Below, piece by piece: positions 1 to 8,854 of a DNA stretch of 60,988 nt (its first letter is position 1; every line of letters starts with the position of its first letter). The position numbers and the translations under genes are program-made. The notes under the pieces are model-generated. The model searched no databases. It had not been told where the DNA came from and saw only the letters and a list, made by a program, of their open reading frames with translations. Origin of the DNA: an uncultured Flavobacteriaceae bacterium (GTDB lineage: Bacteria; Bacteroidota; Bacteroidia; Flavobacteriales; Flavobacteriaceae); NCBI GenBank assembly GCA_913048215.1, contig CAJWXC010000002.1, forward strand, positions 1 to 60,988. Reading direction: 5' to 3'.

Positions 1-1000
1 CCAATGCCACTTTAAACATGGGTACCTCTTCACTTTCGTTCTTAGTCTTTTTAAAGACCAGTTGCCCAGCATCATCCAAATCTGTAACAATATTTAGAAT
101 ATAGTTTGAGATACGCTCCATACCTTCATAGTTTAGTTTCTCTGGGTCATCACCTGGCTTGTGGTAATCTGCGTGTTGTCCTGTGAAAAAATGTAACACT
201 GGGATATCTGCTAGATAAAAAGAGGTGTGGTCACTGGGGCCAACACCACTTTGATGCTCATTAATTGTTAAGCCCTGATCGTTGTTGGCAAACAAGGTTT
301 GTTTAAAAAGTGAAGAAGTACCCACGCCATATACTGCAAGAGTCTGTTCTTTATTAAGCCTACCTACCATATCCATGTTTATCATGTAGCTAACCTTTTT
401 GGTATCAATGGTTGGTGTTTTTACAAAATAATTAGATCCAAGCAGACCCATTTCCTCACCAGAAAATGCCATAAACAGATAGTTGTTTTTGGTTATTGTA
501 GGAGATTGATTTTTCAAGGTATTGGCTAAAGCTAGTAGTATCGCAACACCACTTGCATTGTCATCTGCGCCGTTGTGGATAGCGGGTTTTTCTCTATCTA
601 AAGAGCCCTCACCACCCATACCTAAATGATCATAATGGGCGCCAATAATTACGGTAGTTGAGGCTTTGTTGTCTATATATCCAATGACATTAGTGCCCGT
701 AACAGAACCATCTTCTTGCATGTTTGTAAATTCTGACTGCTCATGAGGATTTGCACTTGGGGTAAATGAAAAGGTTTGGGTAAAGTTTCCTTCACTTCCC
801 TTTGGAGTCAATCCAATTGCAGAAAAACGTTCTGTAATGTATGCTGCAGCAAGTAACTCTCCAGGGGTACCTGTTTGCCTGCCTCCCATTTTATCTGCAG
901 CCAAAACAGCCACATCTTGTTTTATGGTTACTTTTTTAATTGGAGTTTGCTGGCAAGAAACCACAAAGAGCACCATCAATCCTATTATAACTAAACGCAT
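1..1000 (-). CDS. M28-family zinc aminopeptidase, lipoprotein-like (partial, runs off window start)
   Basis: Reverse-strand translation begins MRLVIIGLMVLFVVSCQQTP (lipobox-like) at 1000. It contains GAHYDHLG, HNGADDNASG and FSGEEMGLLGS, typical of M28 peptidases. Absent from the ORF track because it is truncated at the window edge. Confidence 0.85.
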   Translation of the reverse strand, partial: MRLVIIGLMVLFVVSCQQTPIKKVTIKQDVAVLAADKMGGRQTGTPGELLAAAYITERFSAIGLTPKGSEGNFTQTFSFTPSANPHEQSEFTNMQEDGSVTGTNVIGYIDNKASTTVIIGAHYDHLGMGGEGSLDREKPAIHNGADDNASGVAILLALANTLKNQSPTITKNNYLFMAFSGEEMGLLGSNYFVKTPTIDTKKVSYMINMDMVGRLNKEQTLAVYGVGTSSLFKQTLFANNDQGLTINEHQSGVGPSDHTSFYLADIPVLHFFTGQHADYHKPGDDPEKLNYEGMERISNYILNIVTDLDDAGQLVFKKTKNESEEVPMFKVAL

Positions 1001-1030
1001 ATCCTTATTTTTGTACAAAATTACTGAAAT

Positions 1031-2188
1031 ATGAGATACCTAACTACCCTAGCCATTTTTTGTTTTCTACTTTCTTGTAAAAACAACACCCAAGAAAAAA
1101 CAGAAGTCTTAACACAGACTACCACAATAGTAAACAAAAAGCTAAGCCTAACAGGTGGTGTTCGGGAAACAGTGTTAGACCCCATAACACAAGACACGCT
1201 TATATATCCAGAAGAAATTCATCTTAAAAACATACGTCAAGTAACCTTTGGTGGAGATAACGCAGAAGCCTATTGGAGCTTTGATGACAAACAATTGGTT
1301 TTTCAATCTAATTTTAAAGATTGGGATGTAGCATGTGACCAAATGTTTTTAATGGATGCAACCCAAACATTTAAAGATACCAAACCTCCAATGATCTCAA
1401 CTGGTATGGGAAGAACTACCTGCGCTTATTTCTTACCAGACAATAAACATTATGTCTATGGAAGCACCCACCTTGTTGATGAAAATTGTCCAGAGGTCCC
1501 GCTCAGAAAAAATGGAAATTATGTGTGGCCAGTGTATGATAGCTTTGACATTTTTGTGGCAGATTTACAAGGTAATATCACAGCACAGCTAACCACAGAA
1601 CCAGGTTATGATGCAGAGGCCACGGTGTCTCCAATGGGAGATAAAATTGTATTTACCTCAACCCGTAGTGGTGATCTTGAACTCTATACCATGAATATTG
1701 ATGGTAGCGATGTAAAGCAAATCACGGATGAATTGGGTTATGATGGAGGGGCATTTTTCTCACCAGATGGAACTAAATTAATATTTAGATCTTCACGACC
1801 CAAAACTCCCTCTGAAATTAAAAAATACAAAGACCTTCTGGCAGAAGGGCTTGTAGAGCCTGTAGACATGGAATTATATATTTGTGATGCAGATGGTAGT
1901 AATTTAAAACAACTCACCAATTTAGGTAATGCGAACTGGAGTCCGTTTTTTCATCCAAGTGGAAAGAAAATTTTATTTAGTAGCAACCACGAGGCAGAAC
2001 GAGGGTTCCCTTTTAACTTGTATTTAATAGATTTAGACGGCAAAAACCTAGAGCGTGTGACCCATGGAGAAACATTTGATGCCTTTCCTGTTTTTAGCAA
2101 TGATGGTAGATATTTAGCTTTCTCATCTAATAGAAATAATGGAGGCGGCAGAGATACCAACCTATTTATTGCACAGTGGCAAGATTAA
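1031..2188 (+). CDS. TolB-like / PD40 beta-propeller lipoprotein
   Basis: Signal/lipobox FCFLLSCKNN; repeated WD40-like PD40 motifs (ATVSPMGDKIVFTSTRSGDLELYTMNIDGSD, GAFFSPDGTKLIFRSSR). Confidence 0.85.
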   Translation: MRYLTTLAIFCFLLSCKNNTQEKTEVLTQTTTIVNKKLSLTGGVRETVLDPITQDTLIYPEEIHLKNIRQVTFGGDNAEAYWSFDDKQLVFQSNFKDWDVACDQMFLMDATQTFKDTKPPMISTGMGRTTCAYFLPDNKHYVYGSTHLVDENCPEVPLRKNGNYVWPVYDSFDIFVADLQGNITAQLTTEPGYDAEATVSPMGDKIVFTSTRSGDLELYTMNIDGSDVKQITDELGYDGGAFFSPDGTKLIFRSSRPKTPSEIKKYKDLLAEGLVEPVDMELYICDADGSNLKQLTNLGNANWSPFFHPSGKKILFSSNHEAERGFPFNLYLIDLDGKNLERVTHGETFDAFPVFSNDGRYLAFSSNRNNGGGRDTNLFIAQWQD

Positions 2189-2210
2189 TAAAAGACTCTA
2201 CCGGACCTAA

Positions 2211-3614
2211 TGTAATTCAATACAAATAATCAAACATCTACTCCCATACAAACCGCTTCTAATCCCTAGTATTGGGAGCATTTTTCTGTATTTTCTGTTT
2301 GGTTATTTTCTAGAACGAAGTGATTTTTTAAACCTACTACTTTTATATACTGGGTTGTTTTATGGGGCTTGGAGAGTCATTGAATTTACAAAATTCAATT
2401 TTTGGATATGTGCACTCCTTGGCATTACAGTAAGAGTGTTATTCTTGCCTGCCATCCCAAACCTTTCTCAAGACTTTTATCGATTTATTTGGGACGGGAG
2501 ACTTCTTATTTTGGGTATAAATCCCTATGTGTTCACACCAGGGCAACTAGCAAATGGCTCTCAAATAGCCCAAGATTTAATTTCTTTAGATACAATCCCA
2601 AATGCCAAGGCTCTTATTCAAGGTATGGGGAATCTTAATGCGAGCCACTACAGTAACTACCCACCAATAAATCAATTGTGTTTTGCCTTAGCAGCCCTGT
2701 TTGCAAAAAACTCAATCCTTGGATCTGTAATTGGGCTGCGGATACTTATTATTGGGGCAGATATAGGCATATTATATTTCGGTAAAAAACTACTAGAGAG
2801 GCTCAAGATGCCTGTAAAAAATATCTTTTGGTATTTCTTAAACCCATTTATTATCATAGAACTAACTGGAAACTTGCACTTTGAAGCAGTAATGCTCTTT
2901 TTTGTTATTTGGTCATTATATCTGCTAGATACAAAAAGATGGGTGCTGGCGGCAATAACACTTGGAATTTCTATCTCTGTAAAGTTAGTACCCTTACTCT
3001 TTCTACCGCTTTTTTACAAATATCTAGTTCCAAAGGGACTTTTTGGTAAAGGGTTTTGGAAAATGAAAAAATTTTATTGGATCACACTTGCAACTATAGT
3101 ACTTTGTTTTGCACCCTTTGTATCAAAGACCTTTATTACCAATTTTAGTGCTACTATTGGTTTGTGGTTTCAAAGTTTTGAATTTAATGCAAGTGTCTAT
3201 TATATCATACGTTGGATTGGATTTCAAACCATAGGTTGGAATATCATAGCAACCGTTGGGCTCATTTTACCAATAGTGGTTTTTATTTGTGTTGTGCTGC
3301 TTTCTTTATTTAGAAAATACAATACTACACAAAACCTAATAATTGGTATGTTACTGGCAGTATCAATATACTTTTTATTGGCTACAACGGTACACCCTTG
3401 GTATATAGCTACCCCATTGTTACTTTGTGTATTTACAAACTATCGGTATGCGGTACTTTGGAGCTTTATGATTTGTTTTAGTTACAGCGCCTATAGGCCA
3501 GAGGGATTTGAAGAGAACCTATTACTGGTAGCCATACAATACAGTGTGGTAATCTGTGTAGCTCTTTGGGAGCTTTTGATAAAAAAACTCCCTAAAAAGG
3601 GAGTTGTGATTTAA
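2211..3614 (+). CDS. Polytopic membrane glycosyltransferase, mannosyltransferase-like (GT87/DUF2029-like); start uncertain
   Basis: Many TM segments; SQDFYRFIWDGRLLILGINPYVFTP motif. The ORF track start (2355) is a TTG. The open frame extends back to 2211 and encodes another hydrophobic segment. Confidence 0.7.
   Translation, partial: CNSIQIIKHLLPYKPLLIPSIGSIFLYFLFGYFLERSDFLNLLLLYTGLFYGAWRVIEFTKFNFWICALLGITVRVLFLPAIPNLSQDFYRFIWDGRLLILGINPYVFTPGQLANGSQIAQDLISLDTIPNAKALIQGMGNLNASHYSNYPPINQLCFALAALFAKNSILGSVIGLRILIIGADIGILYFGKKLLERLKMPVKNIFWYFLNPFIIIELTGNLHFEAVMLFFVIWSLYLLDTKRWVLAAITLGISISVKLVPLLFLPLFYKYLVPKGLFGKGFWKMKKFYWITLATIVLCFAPFVSKTFITNFSATIGLWFQSFEFNASVYYIIRWIGFQTIGWNIIATVGLILPIVVFICVVLLSLFRKYNTTQNLIIGMLLAVSIYFLLATTVHPWYIATPLLLCVFTNYRYAVLWSFMICFSYSAYRPEGFEENLLLVAIQYSVVICVALWELLIKKLPKKGVVI
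3581..3605 (-). terminator. Terminator for rluB embedded in the 3' end of the convergent upstream gene
   Basis: Minus strand AACTCCC-TTTTTA-GGGAGTT-TTTTT. Confidence 0.65.
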
Positions 3615-3637
3615 TTAAAAATATATTTTCTTGGCCT

Positions 3638-4513
3638 TTAGAGCATAGAGAAAAGTTCTAATTCTTCTTTAGTAAGTGTTTTCCAGCGTCCTCTTGGAAG
3701 ATCTTTTTTGGTTAAATGTGCCAAAGTTACACAGTCTAAACGCAAAATGTTATACCCTAAATGATCAAATATTTCACGAATCACACTATTACCCATGTGT
3801 TTGATTTTTAAACCAATTTCCTTTTTTGGTTTGTTGTCTACGTAACTTATTTCTTCGATTTGTATTTTCTTTTGTCCTATTTGTATTCCATCAGAAATCT
3901 CCTTTAAATCTGAAGCTTTTAGGTTCTTATCTAACTCTACATGAAACAATCGTTCCATTCCCTTTTTACTGAGTTTTTCTTTGAGTTTATCATCATTGGT
4001 AAAAAATAAGAGCCCCGTAGCGTTTCTACCCAACCTACCAATAGGAGTAATACGCCCAGAAGAAGCATTAGCCACTAAATCCATAACAGTATTGCCTTTG
4101 CTTTCACTTGTAGTGGTGGCAAAGCCTTTAGGCTTGTTTAATAGCACATAAGACATCGGTTCGGGATTTAGACGACGACCATCAAAGCGTACATCATCTT
4201 CAAGTTTTACCTTGTACCCCATTTCATTAATAATCTTACCATTTACAGTAACTAGCCCAGTAGCTATATAGGTGTCTGCCTCTCTGCGAGAACAAATACC
4301 ACTGTTAGATATATATTTATTTAATCGTATACCATCAACAACAACGTGTTTTTTGGTAGCTGATTTTGGTGCAACAACCTTTGGCTTTACATCACCTGCT
4401 CTAGATTTTCCAACCCGTGGCTTAGACACTGCATTGCGATCATTGCTTTTAAACTTTGTGTTTTTACCGTGCCCTTTGCTGGCTCCTTTTGTTTTGTTAT
4501 CGTTTCTGCTCAT
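3638..4513 (-). CDS. rluB: 23S rRNA pseudouridine synthase (RsuA/RluB family)
   Basis: S4 domain (IRLNKYISNSGICSRREADTYIATGLVTVNG) and RluB/RsuA catalytic region (PIGRLGRNATGLLFFTNDD), with a basic N-terminal extension. Confidence 0.85.
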   Translation of the reverse strand: MSRNDNKTKGASKGHGKNTKFKSNDRNAVSKPRVGKSRAGDVKPKVVAPKSATKKHVVVDGIRLNKYISNSGICSRREADTYIATGLVTVNGKIINEMGYKVKLEDDVRFDGRRLNPEPMSYVLLNKPKGFATTTSESKGNTVMDLVANASSGRITPIGRLGRNATGLLFFTNDDKLKEKLSKKGMERLFHVELDKNLKASDLKEISDGIQIGQKKIQIEEISYVDNKPKKEIGLKIKHMGNSVIREIFDHLGYNILRLDCVTLAHLTKKDLPRGRWKTLTKEELELFSML

Positions 4514-4552
4514 GATGTAAATTTCTGGAATCCAGGTGATTTAAATTGGGCG

Positions 4553-4560
4553 CAAAGATA
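4553..4560 (-). promoter_or_regulatory. Predicted -7 promoter element (TATCTTTG) for rluB
   Basis: TAnnTTTG match about 40 nt upstream of the rluB ATG. Confidence 0.5.
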
Positions 4561-4649
4561 CGCTTTAATTTACTAATTTCATGGATTCCTTGTTGGGCAA
4601 TAATTGAAACAAAAATGACGCTAAAAAGTGAAGCTAACAGGGTCTTACG

Positions 4650-5621
4650 CTATAACTGCTTTTTAGAATCAACAAGACTAATGGTAGATTGCCGCTCAGT
4701 GTTTATTCTTAATTTGGTAACATCTGGCCGAGAGTAATGTCCAACTGGATCAAAATTTTGGCGTTCTTGATACACTTTGTTAAAATCAAGGGTATGGTAG
4801 ATATTTCCATCTGTGTGGGTATCTGGCTCTAAAATCCACTGGCCATCTGGCCCAGCAATACAGCTACCTCCATTTGCCAATATATCTGGGCAATTTTCTG
4901 TAATTTTTGAATAATGAGGAGTCTGTAAAGGAAAATCACTTTTAGACATCAAAGCAGACACAGAAAGCACGTAACTACGAGACTCTCTTGCTATAAATCT
5001 AGTGATATCTTTGGTATTATGATCACTTCCTGGCCAAACAGCAACGTGCAGATTCTCTCCTTGCCCATATAAAGCCGCTCTTGGTAATGGCATCCAATTT
5101 TCCCAACAGTTTAGCCCGCCAACGGTAAATTGCTTCAAAGAGTGTACTTGTAAGCCATTTCCATCTCCGGGGGCCCATGCCAAACGTTCATCGTAGGTGG
5201 GTTGTAATTTACGGTGTACAGATTGAATTTCTCCCTGTTGATTAACATACACCAAAGAGGCGTAAACACTATGGCCACCTCTATCTAGTGGGCGTTCAAT
5301 AATACCCAAATAAATTGCAATATGGTGTTTTTTTGCCAAAGCGCAAATGTGATTTAAATCACCATTTTCTATTGTGATGGAATTATGAAGATAATGGGCA
5401 TAAAGCTCTTTATTTAAGGAAGTGTTCCAGTGGGCACCGTCTGCCAAGGCAAGCCAAAATGGGTAGCCAGGCAATACACCCTCACCAAAAATAATAAGTT
5501 CTGTGTTACGATCTGCCGCTTGTTGTATTTGGAAATATATTTTTTGCAGCGTAGCCTCTTTGTCCAACCATACAGGGGCAATTTGAGATAAAGCTACATT
5601 GAGTAAATTTTGTTTTTCCAT
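4650..5621 (-). CDS. Nitrilase / carbon-nitrogen hydrolase
   Basis: Nitrilase motifs: FGEGVLPGYPFW (Glu), VHRKLQPTYDERLAW (Lys), GGLNCWENWMPL (catalytic Cys). Confidence 0.88.
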   Translation of the reverse strand: MEKQNLLNVALSQIAPVWLDKEATLQKIYFQIQQAADRNTELIIFGEGVLPGYPFWLALADGAHWNTSLNKELYAHYLHNSITIENGDLNHICALAKKHHIAIYLGIIERPLDRGGHSVYASLVYVNQQGEIQSVHRKLQPTYDERLAWAPGDGNGLQVHSLKQFTVGGLNCWENWMPLPRAALYGQGENLHVAVWPGSDHNTKDITRFIARESRSYVLSVSALMSKSDFPLQTPHYSKITENCPDILANGGSCIAGPDGQWILEPDTHTDGNIYHTLDFNKVYQERQNFDPVGHYSRPDVTKLRINTERQSTISLVDSKKQL

Positions 5622-5667
5622 GCTACTAAGTTAGTAATTTTATTACATCAAGAGCAAACAAAGTAAC

Positions 5668-6573
5668 TTAAAAAACCCTGCTCAATACCAGGTGTACATC
5701 TATCAAAACAATACTAAAGACCCCTATCACAATGATTAATTTCAACATATTATGTAATGTAAGAAAGTGGTTTCTTTTACTAGATTTCCAGAGAATAATA
5801 TCAAAAAATATCAGTGCTATAATACTACCGTAAAAATAATAATCCATATATCCTATTGAAAAATAAAGCAGTAATAATACCACAGGAATTAACGTGGCAA
5901 TACTCAGGGCGGTAAGCATTGTTTTGGAAACAATCACTCCATATACAACCGGAATGGTTTTGTAATTTTGAGCCAGATCACCTTTGATATTCTCTAAATC
6001 TTTGGTAAGCTCTTTCATGGCAATGAGTAAAAACAAGAAGGTGGCATGAACAAAAATTACATTGTTAAAATTCTGATAGTAAATAAACACTGCAAAAAAG
6101 GGAATAACCGCTAAAATGGCAGCGGTTAGGTTTCCTATAAATAAAAACTTCTTGAGTTTGTGAGAATAAAACCAAATGGCAAAAATGTATATCAAGAAAA
6201 ATAGTACCGCCCTAAAAGAAACATAGCTTGCAAAGACAAGTGAAAGACAATTCAAAATAAAATACCCAGACAACTTCGTGTTTTGGCTCACTAACCTATC
6301 CAAAACTGTTTTAGTTGGCCTATTGATAAGATCTTTATCACTGTCATAAAAACTGTTAATAATGTAACCAGCGGCAATTGCTGCAGCAGAGGATAAAACT
6401 AACATCAGCACATTGACATCAAAAAGAATATCACCAAGAGGTAACTCTGGTGCCAAGATATAAATTGAAGTTAGGTACTGGGCTAGAATAATGACCAGGA
6501 TATTATACCCTCTAACTACAGAGAACAAGCTAAAAAACTTTAACATGATGTGTTTTTGTTTTCTGCTTAACAT
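5668..6573 (-). CDS. UbiA-family prenyltransferase (geranylgeranylglycerol-phosphate geranylgeranyltransferase-like)
   Basis: Two Asp-rich motifs (NSFYDSDKDLINRPTKTV; KDLENIKGDLAQNYKTIPVVYG); polytopic membrane protein next to mevalonate genes. Confidence 0.8.
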   Translation of the reverse strand: MLSRKQKHIMLKFFSLFSVVRGYNILVIILAQYLTSIYILAPELPLGDILFDVNVLMLVLSSAAAIAAGYIINSFYDSDKDLINRPTKTVLDRLVSQNTKLSGYFILNCLSLVFASYVSFRAVLFFLIYIFAIWFYSHKLKKFLFIGNLTAAILAVIPFFAVFIYYQNFNNVIFVHATFLFLLIAMKELTKDLENIKGDLAQNYKTIPVVYGVIVSKTMLTALSIATLIPVVLLLLYFSIGYMDYYFYGSIIALIFFDIILWKSSKRNHFLTLHNMLKLIIVIGVFSIVLIDVHLVLSRVF

Positions 6574-6598
6574 AAAAATGTAATGAATTGAGCGTTAT

Positions 6599-7537
6599 CT
6601 AGAAGTTATAAACCACTTCTAAGGTATGTCCCTTAAGTGCTTTTCTTGCCTTGTCAATGTCTTGGGTAAAACCAAGCATGTAACCTCCGCCGCCTGAGCC
6701 GCATAATTTTAAATAGTAAGCATTGGTTTCAATTCCTTTTTTCCAGAGTGATTGAAATGCCTTAGGAATCATTGGTTTAAAATTATCCAACACTATTTTG
6801 GAGAGTTGCTTCACATTAGAGAAAAGAGAATTTACATCTCCTTTTAAAAAATCATGTACGCAAGCATCTGTATGCTTTACAAATTGATTTTTTAACATAT
6901 TTCTAAAGCCCTCTTGTTTCATTTTTTCCATGAAGATATGTACCATAGGAGCTGTTTCTCCAACAATACCAGTGTCTAACAAAAACACCGCGCCTTTACC
7001 ATCAATTGTCTGAGAGGGTATATTTGCGCTTTCTATATCCTCGGTGCTATTGATAAGTATCGGCAAACTTAAATAACTATTTAATGGATCAAGACCAGAA
7101 GATTTACCATGAAAGAAAGATTCCATAGAAGCAAATATTTTCTTTAATGTCAGTAACTTTTCACGAGTTAAATTTTCAAGTACGGTGATTTTATGTGTGG
7201 CATATTTATCATAAATAGCTGCAACTAGTGCGCCGCTACTTCCAACACCATATCCCTGAGGGATACTACTATCAAAATACATCCCCTGATTTATATCATT
7301 TTGTAATGCCTCTATATTAAAGGCAACAAGCGCGGGGTTGTCTTGTTGAAGCTGTTTTAAATACCCAGCAAAATGATGTAGACTCTCGTTGGAACTTTTA
7401 GTAAGATCTGTTGCTTGAGAATCTGTCTTTAAAGCACCTTTAAAAAAATTGTAAGGGATAGAAAGTCCTTTTGAATCTTTGATAATACCATACTCTCCGA
7501 AGAGTAATATTTTTGAATAAAAAAGAGGACCTTTCAT
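6599..7537 (-). CDS. GHMP kinase, mevalonate kinase-like
   Basis: GHMP motif PQGYGVGSSGALVAAIYDKY; C-terminal LCGSGGGGYMLGF; next to mvaD. Confidence 0.85.
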   Translation of the reverse strand: MKGPLFYSKILLFGEYGIIKDSKGLSIPYNFFKGALKTDSQATDLTKSSNESLHHFAGYLKQLQQDNPALVAFNIEALQNDINQGMYFDSSIPQGYGVGSSGALVAAIYDKYATHKITVLENLTREKLLTLKKIFASMESFFHGKSSGLDPLNSYLSLPILINSTEDIESANIPSQTIDGKGAVFLLDTGIVGETAPMVHIFMEKMKQEGFRNMLKNQFVKHTDACVHDFLKGDVNSLFSNVKQLSKIVLDNFKPMIPKAFQSLWKKGIETNAYYLKLCGSGGGGYMLGFTQDIDKARKALKGHTLEVVYNF

Positions 7538-7577
7538 AAAATAATTTGATTATACCATTAAAGGTACATAATAAATA

Positions 7578-7585
7578 CAAATATA
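7578..7585 (-). promoter_or_regulatory. Predicted -7 promoter element (TATATTTG) for GHMP kinase-UbiA genes
   Basis: TAnnTTTG match about 41 nt upstream of the ATG. Confidence 0.5.
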
Positions 7586-7673
7586 CTCTAAAAGAGTAAA
7601 TATACTGTTACGGAAATATTAAAAACAAGACCAAAAATATACTATAGTAATTGGGTTACAACTTGTAAAAACA

Positions 7674-8765
7674 TTAAATGGCAGAGGCTCCAAAACCTAC
7701 AACATCATCAATGTAAGTACCGTCTTTACAATACTTAGACAACTCGTTTTTGATAAACTGCTGCACTTGCTTTTTTTCACTTGAGGGATATAATACATGC
7801 ACATTAGCACCAGCATCTAAGGTAAAACAGACCTTACTGTGTGTTGTTTTTCTGAAATTCCAGATACTATCAATAATCTCCAAGGTATTTGGTTTCATTA
7901 AGATGAAATATGGAGAACTGGCCATCATCATGGCATGTAACTGCAGCGCTTCACTCTCTACAAGGGCTATAAAAGAATCTAAATCTCCAGATTCGAAAAT
8001 AGGAATAAGTTCTTGTAAATTACTATTTGCTTTCTCAAAACGTTGGGTGGCATAAGGATTATTGTGCATTAAGTCATGTCCCACCGTGCTACTTACTTGC
8101 TTCTGTGCTTTGTCTACCAATAAAATCGTATCATGATAATTACTGAAATTTTCATGAACTTTATATGGATATGGTGTTCCAAAAAGATTACTACTACCCT
8201 CTATCTTTGGGTGTGCACCCCATACAACTAGAGGGCCATTGATACTCCTAGCAGCACTTCCAGAACCTAAACGGGCGAGAAAAGATGCTTTTTGTAACTG
8301 GTAGGAGTTGTTTTGAAGTAGGTTATTTTTATCGTTGTATAATTGACACTCTAAGGCTACAAGACACATTGCAAGGGCGCTCATTCCACTGGCAGAACTA
8401 GCAATACCACTACTGTGGGGAAATGTATTTTGTGTTTTAATAACAAAACGGTACTCATTAATAAAAGGAAGATACTGCTCTACGCGTTGAAAAAATTTAT
8501 GGATTTTTGGTTCAAAACCTTCCTCCCTGACTCCATCTAGATATACCTCAAAATCATAACCGCCCTTATTCTTTTTTTCAAAATGCAAGGTAGTTTCACT
8601 TTTACACCTACTAAGTGTGAAACTTACAGAAGCATTTTGAGGAAGTTGCTCGCCGTATTTCCCCCAATATTTTACTAGTGCAATGTTACTAGGTGATTGA
8701 TATGACACACTTGCATTTTTTGCTATTTCTGTATAAGGTGATGGAATGAAATCTTGAATGGTCAT
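7674..8765 (-). CDS. mvaD: Diphosphomevalonate decarboxylase
   Basis: SNIALVKYWGKYGEQLPQNASVSFTL, HSSGIASSASGMSALA, GSGSAARSINGPLVVWG; characteristic of MvaD. Confidence 0.92.
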   Translation of the reverse strand: MTIQDFIPSPYTEIAKNASVSYQSPSNIALVKYWGKYGEQLPQNASVSFTLSRCKSETTLHFEKKNKGGYDFEVYLDGVREEGFEPKIHKFFQRVEQYLPFINEYRFVIKTQNTFPHSSGIASSASGMSALAMCLVALECQLYNDKNNLLQNNSYQLQKASFLARLGSGSAARSINGPLVVWGAHPKIEGSSNLFGTPYPYKVHENFSNYHDTILLVDKAQKQVSSTVGHDLMHNNPYATQRFEKANSNLQELIPIFESGDLDSFIALVESEALQLHAMMMASSPYFILMKPNTLEIIDSIWNFRKTTHSKVCFTLDAGANVHVLYPSSEKKQVQQFIKNELSKYCKDGTYIDDVVGFGASAI

Positions 8766-8854
8766 ATAGGGGCCGTGTATTAATGGGCGAATGTTTAAAC
8801 GGTAAAGATACGCAAATAGCTTTCTTTTAAAAATGAAGAAATAGCACTATTTGT

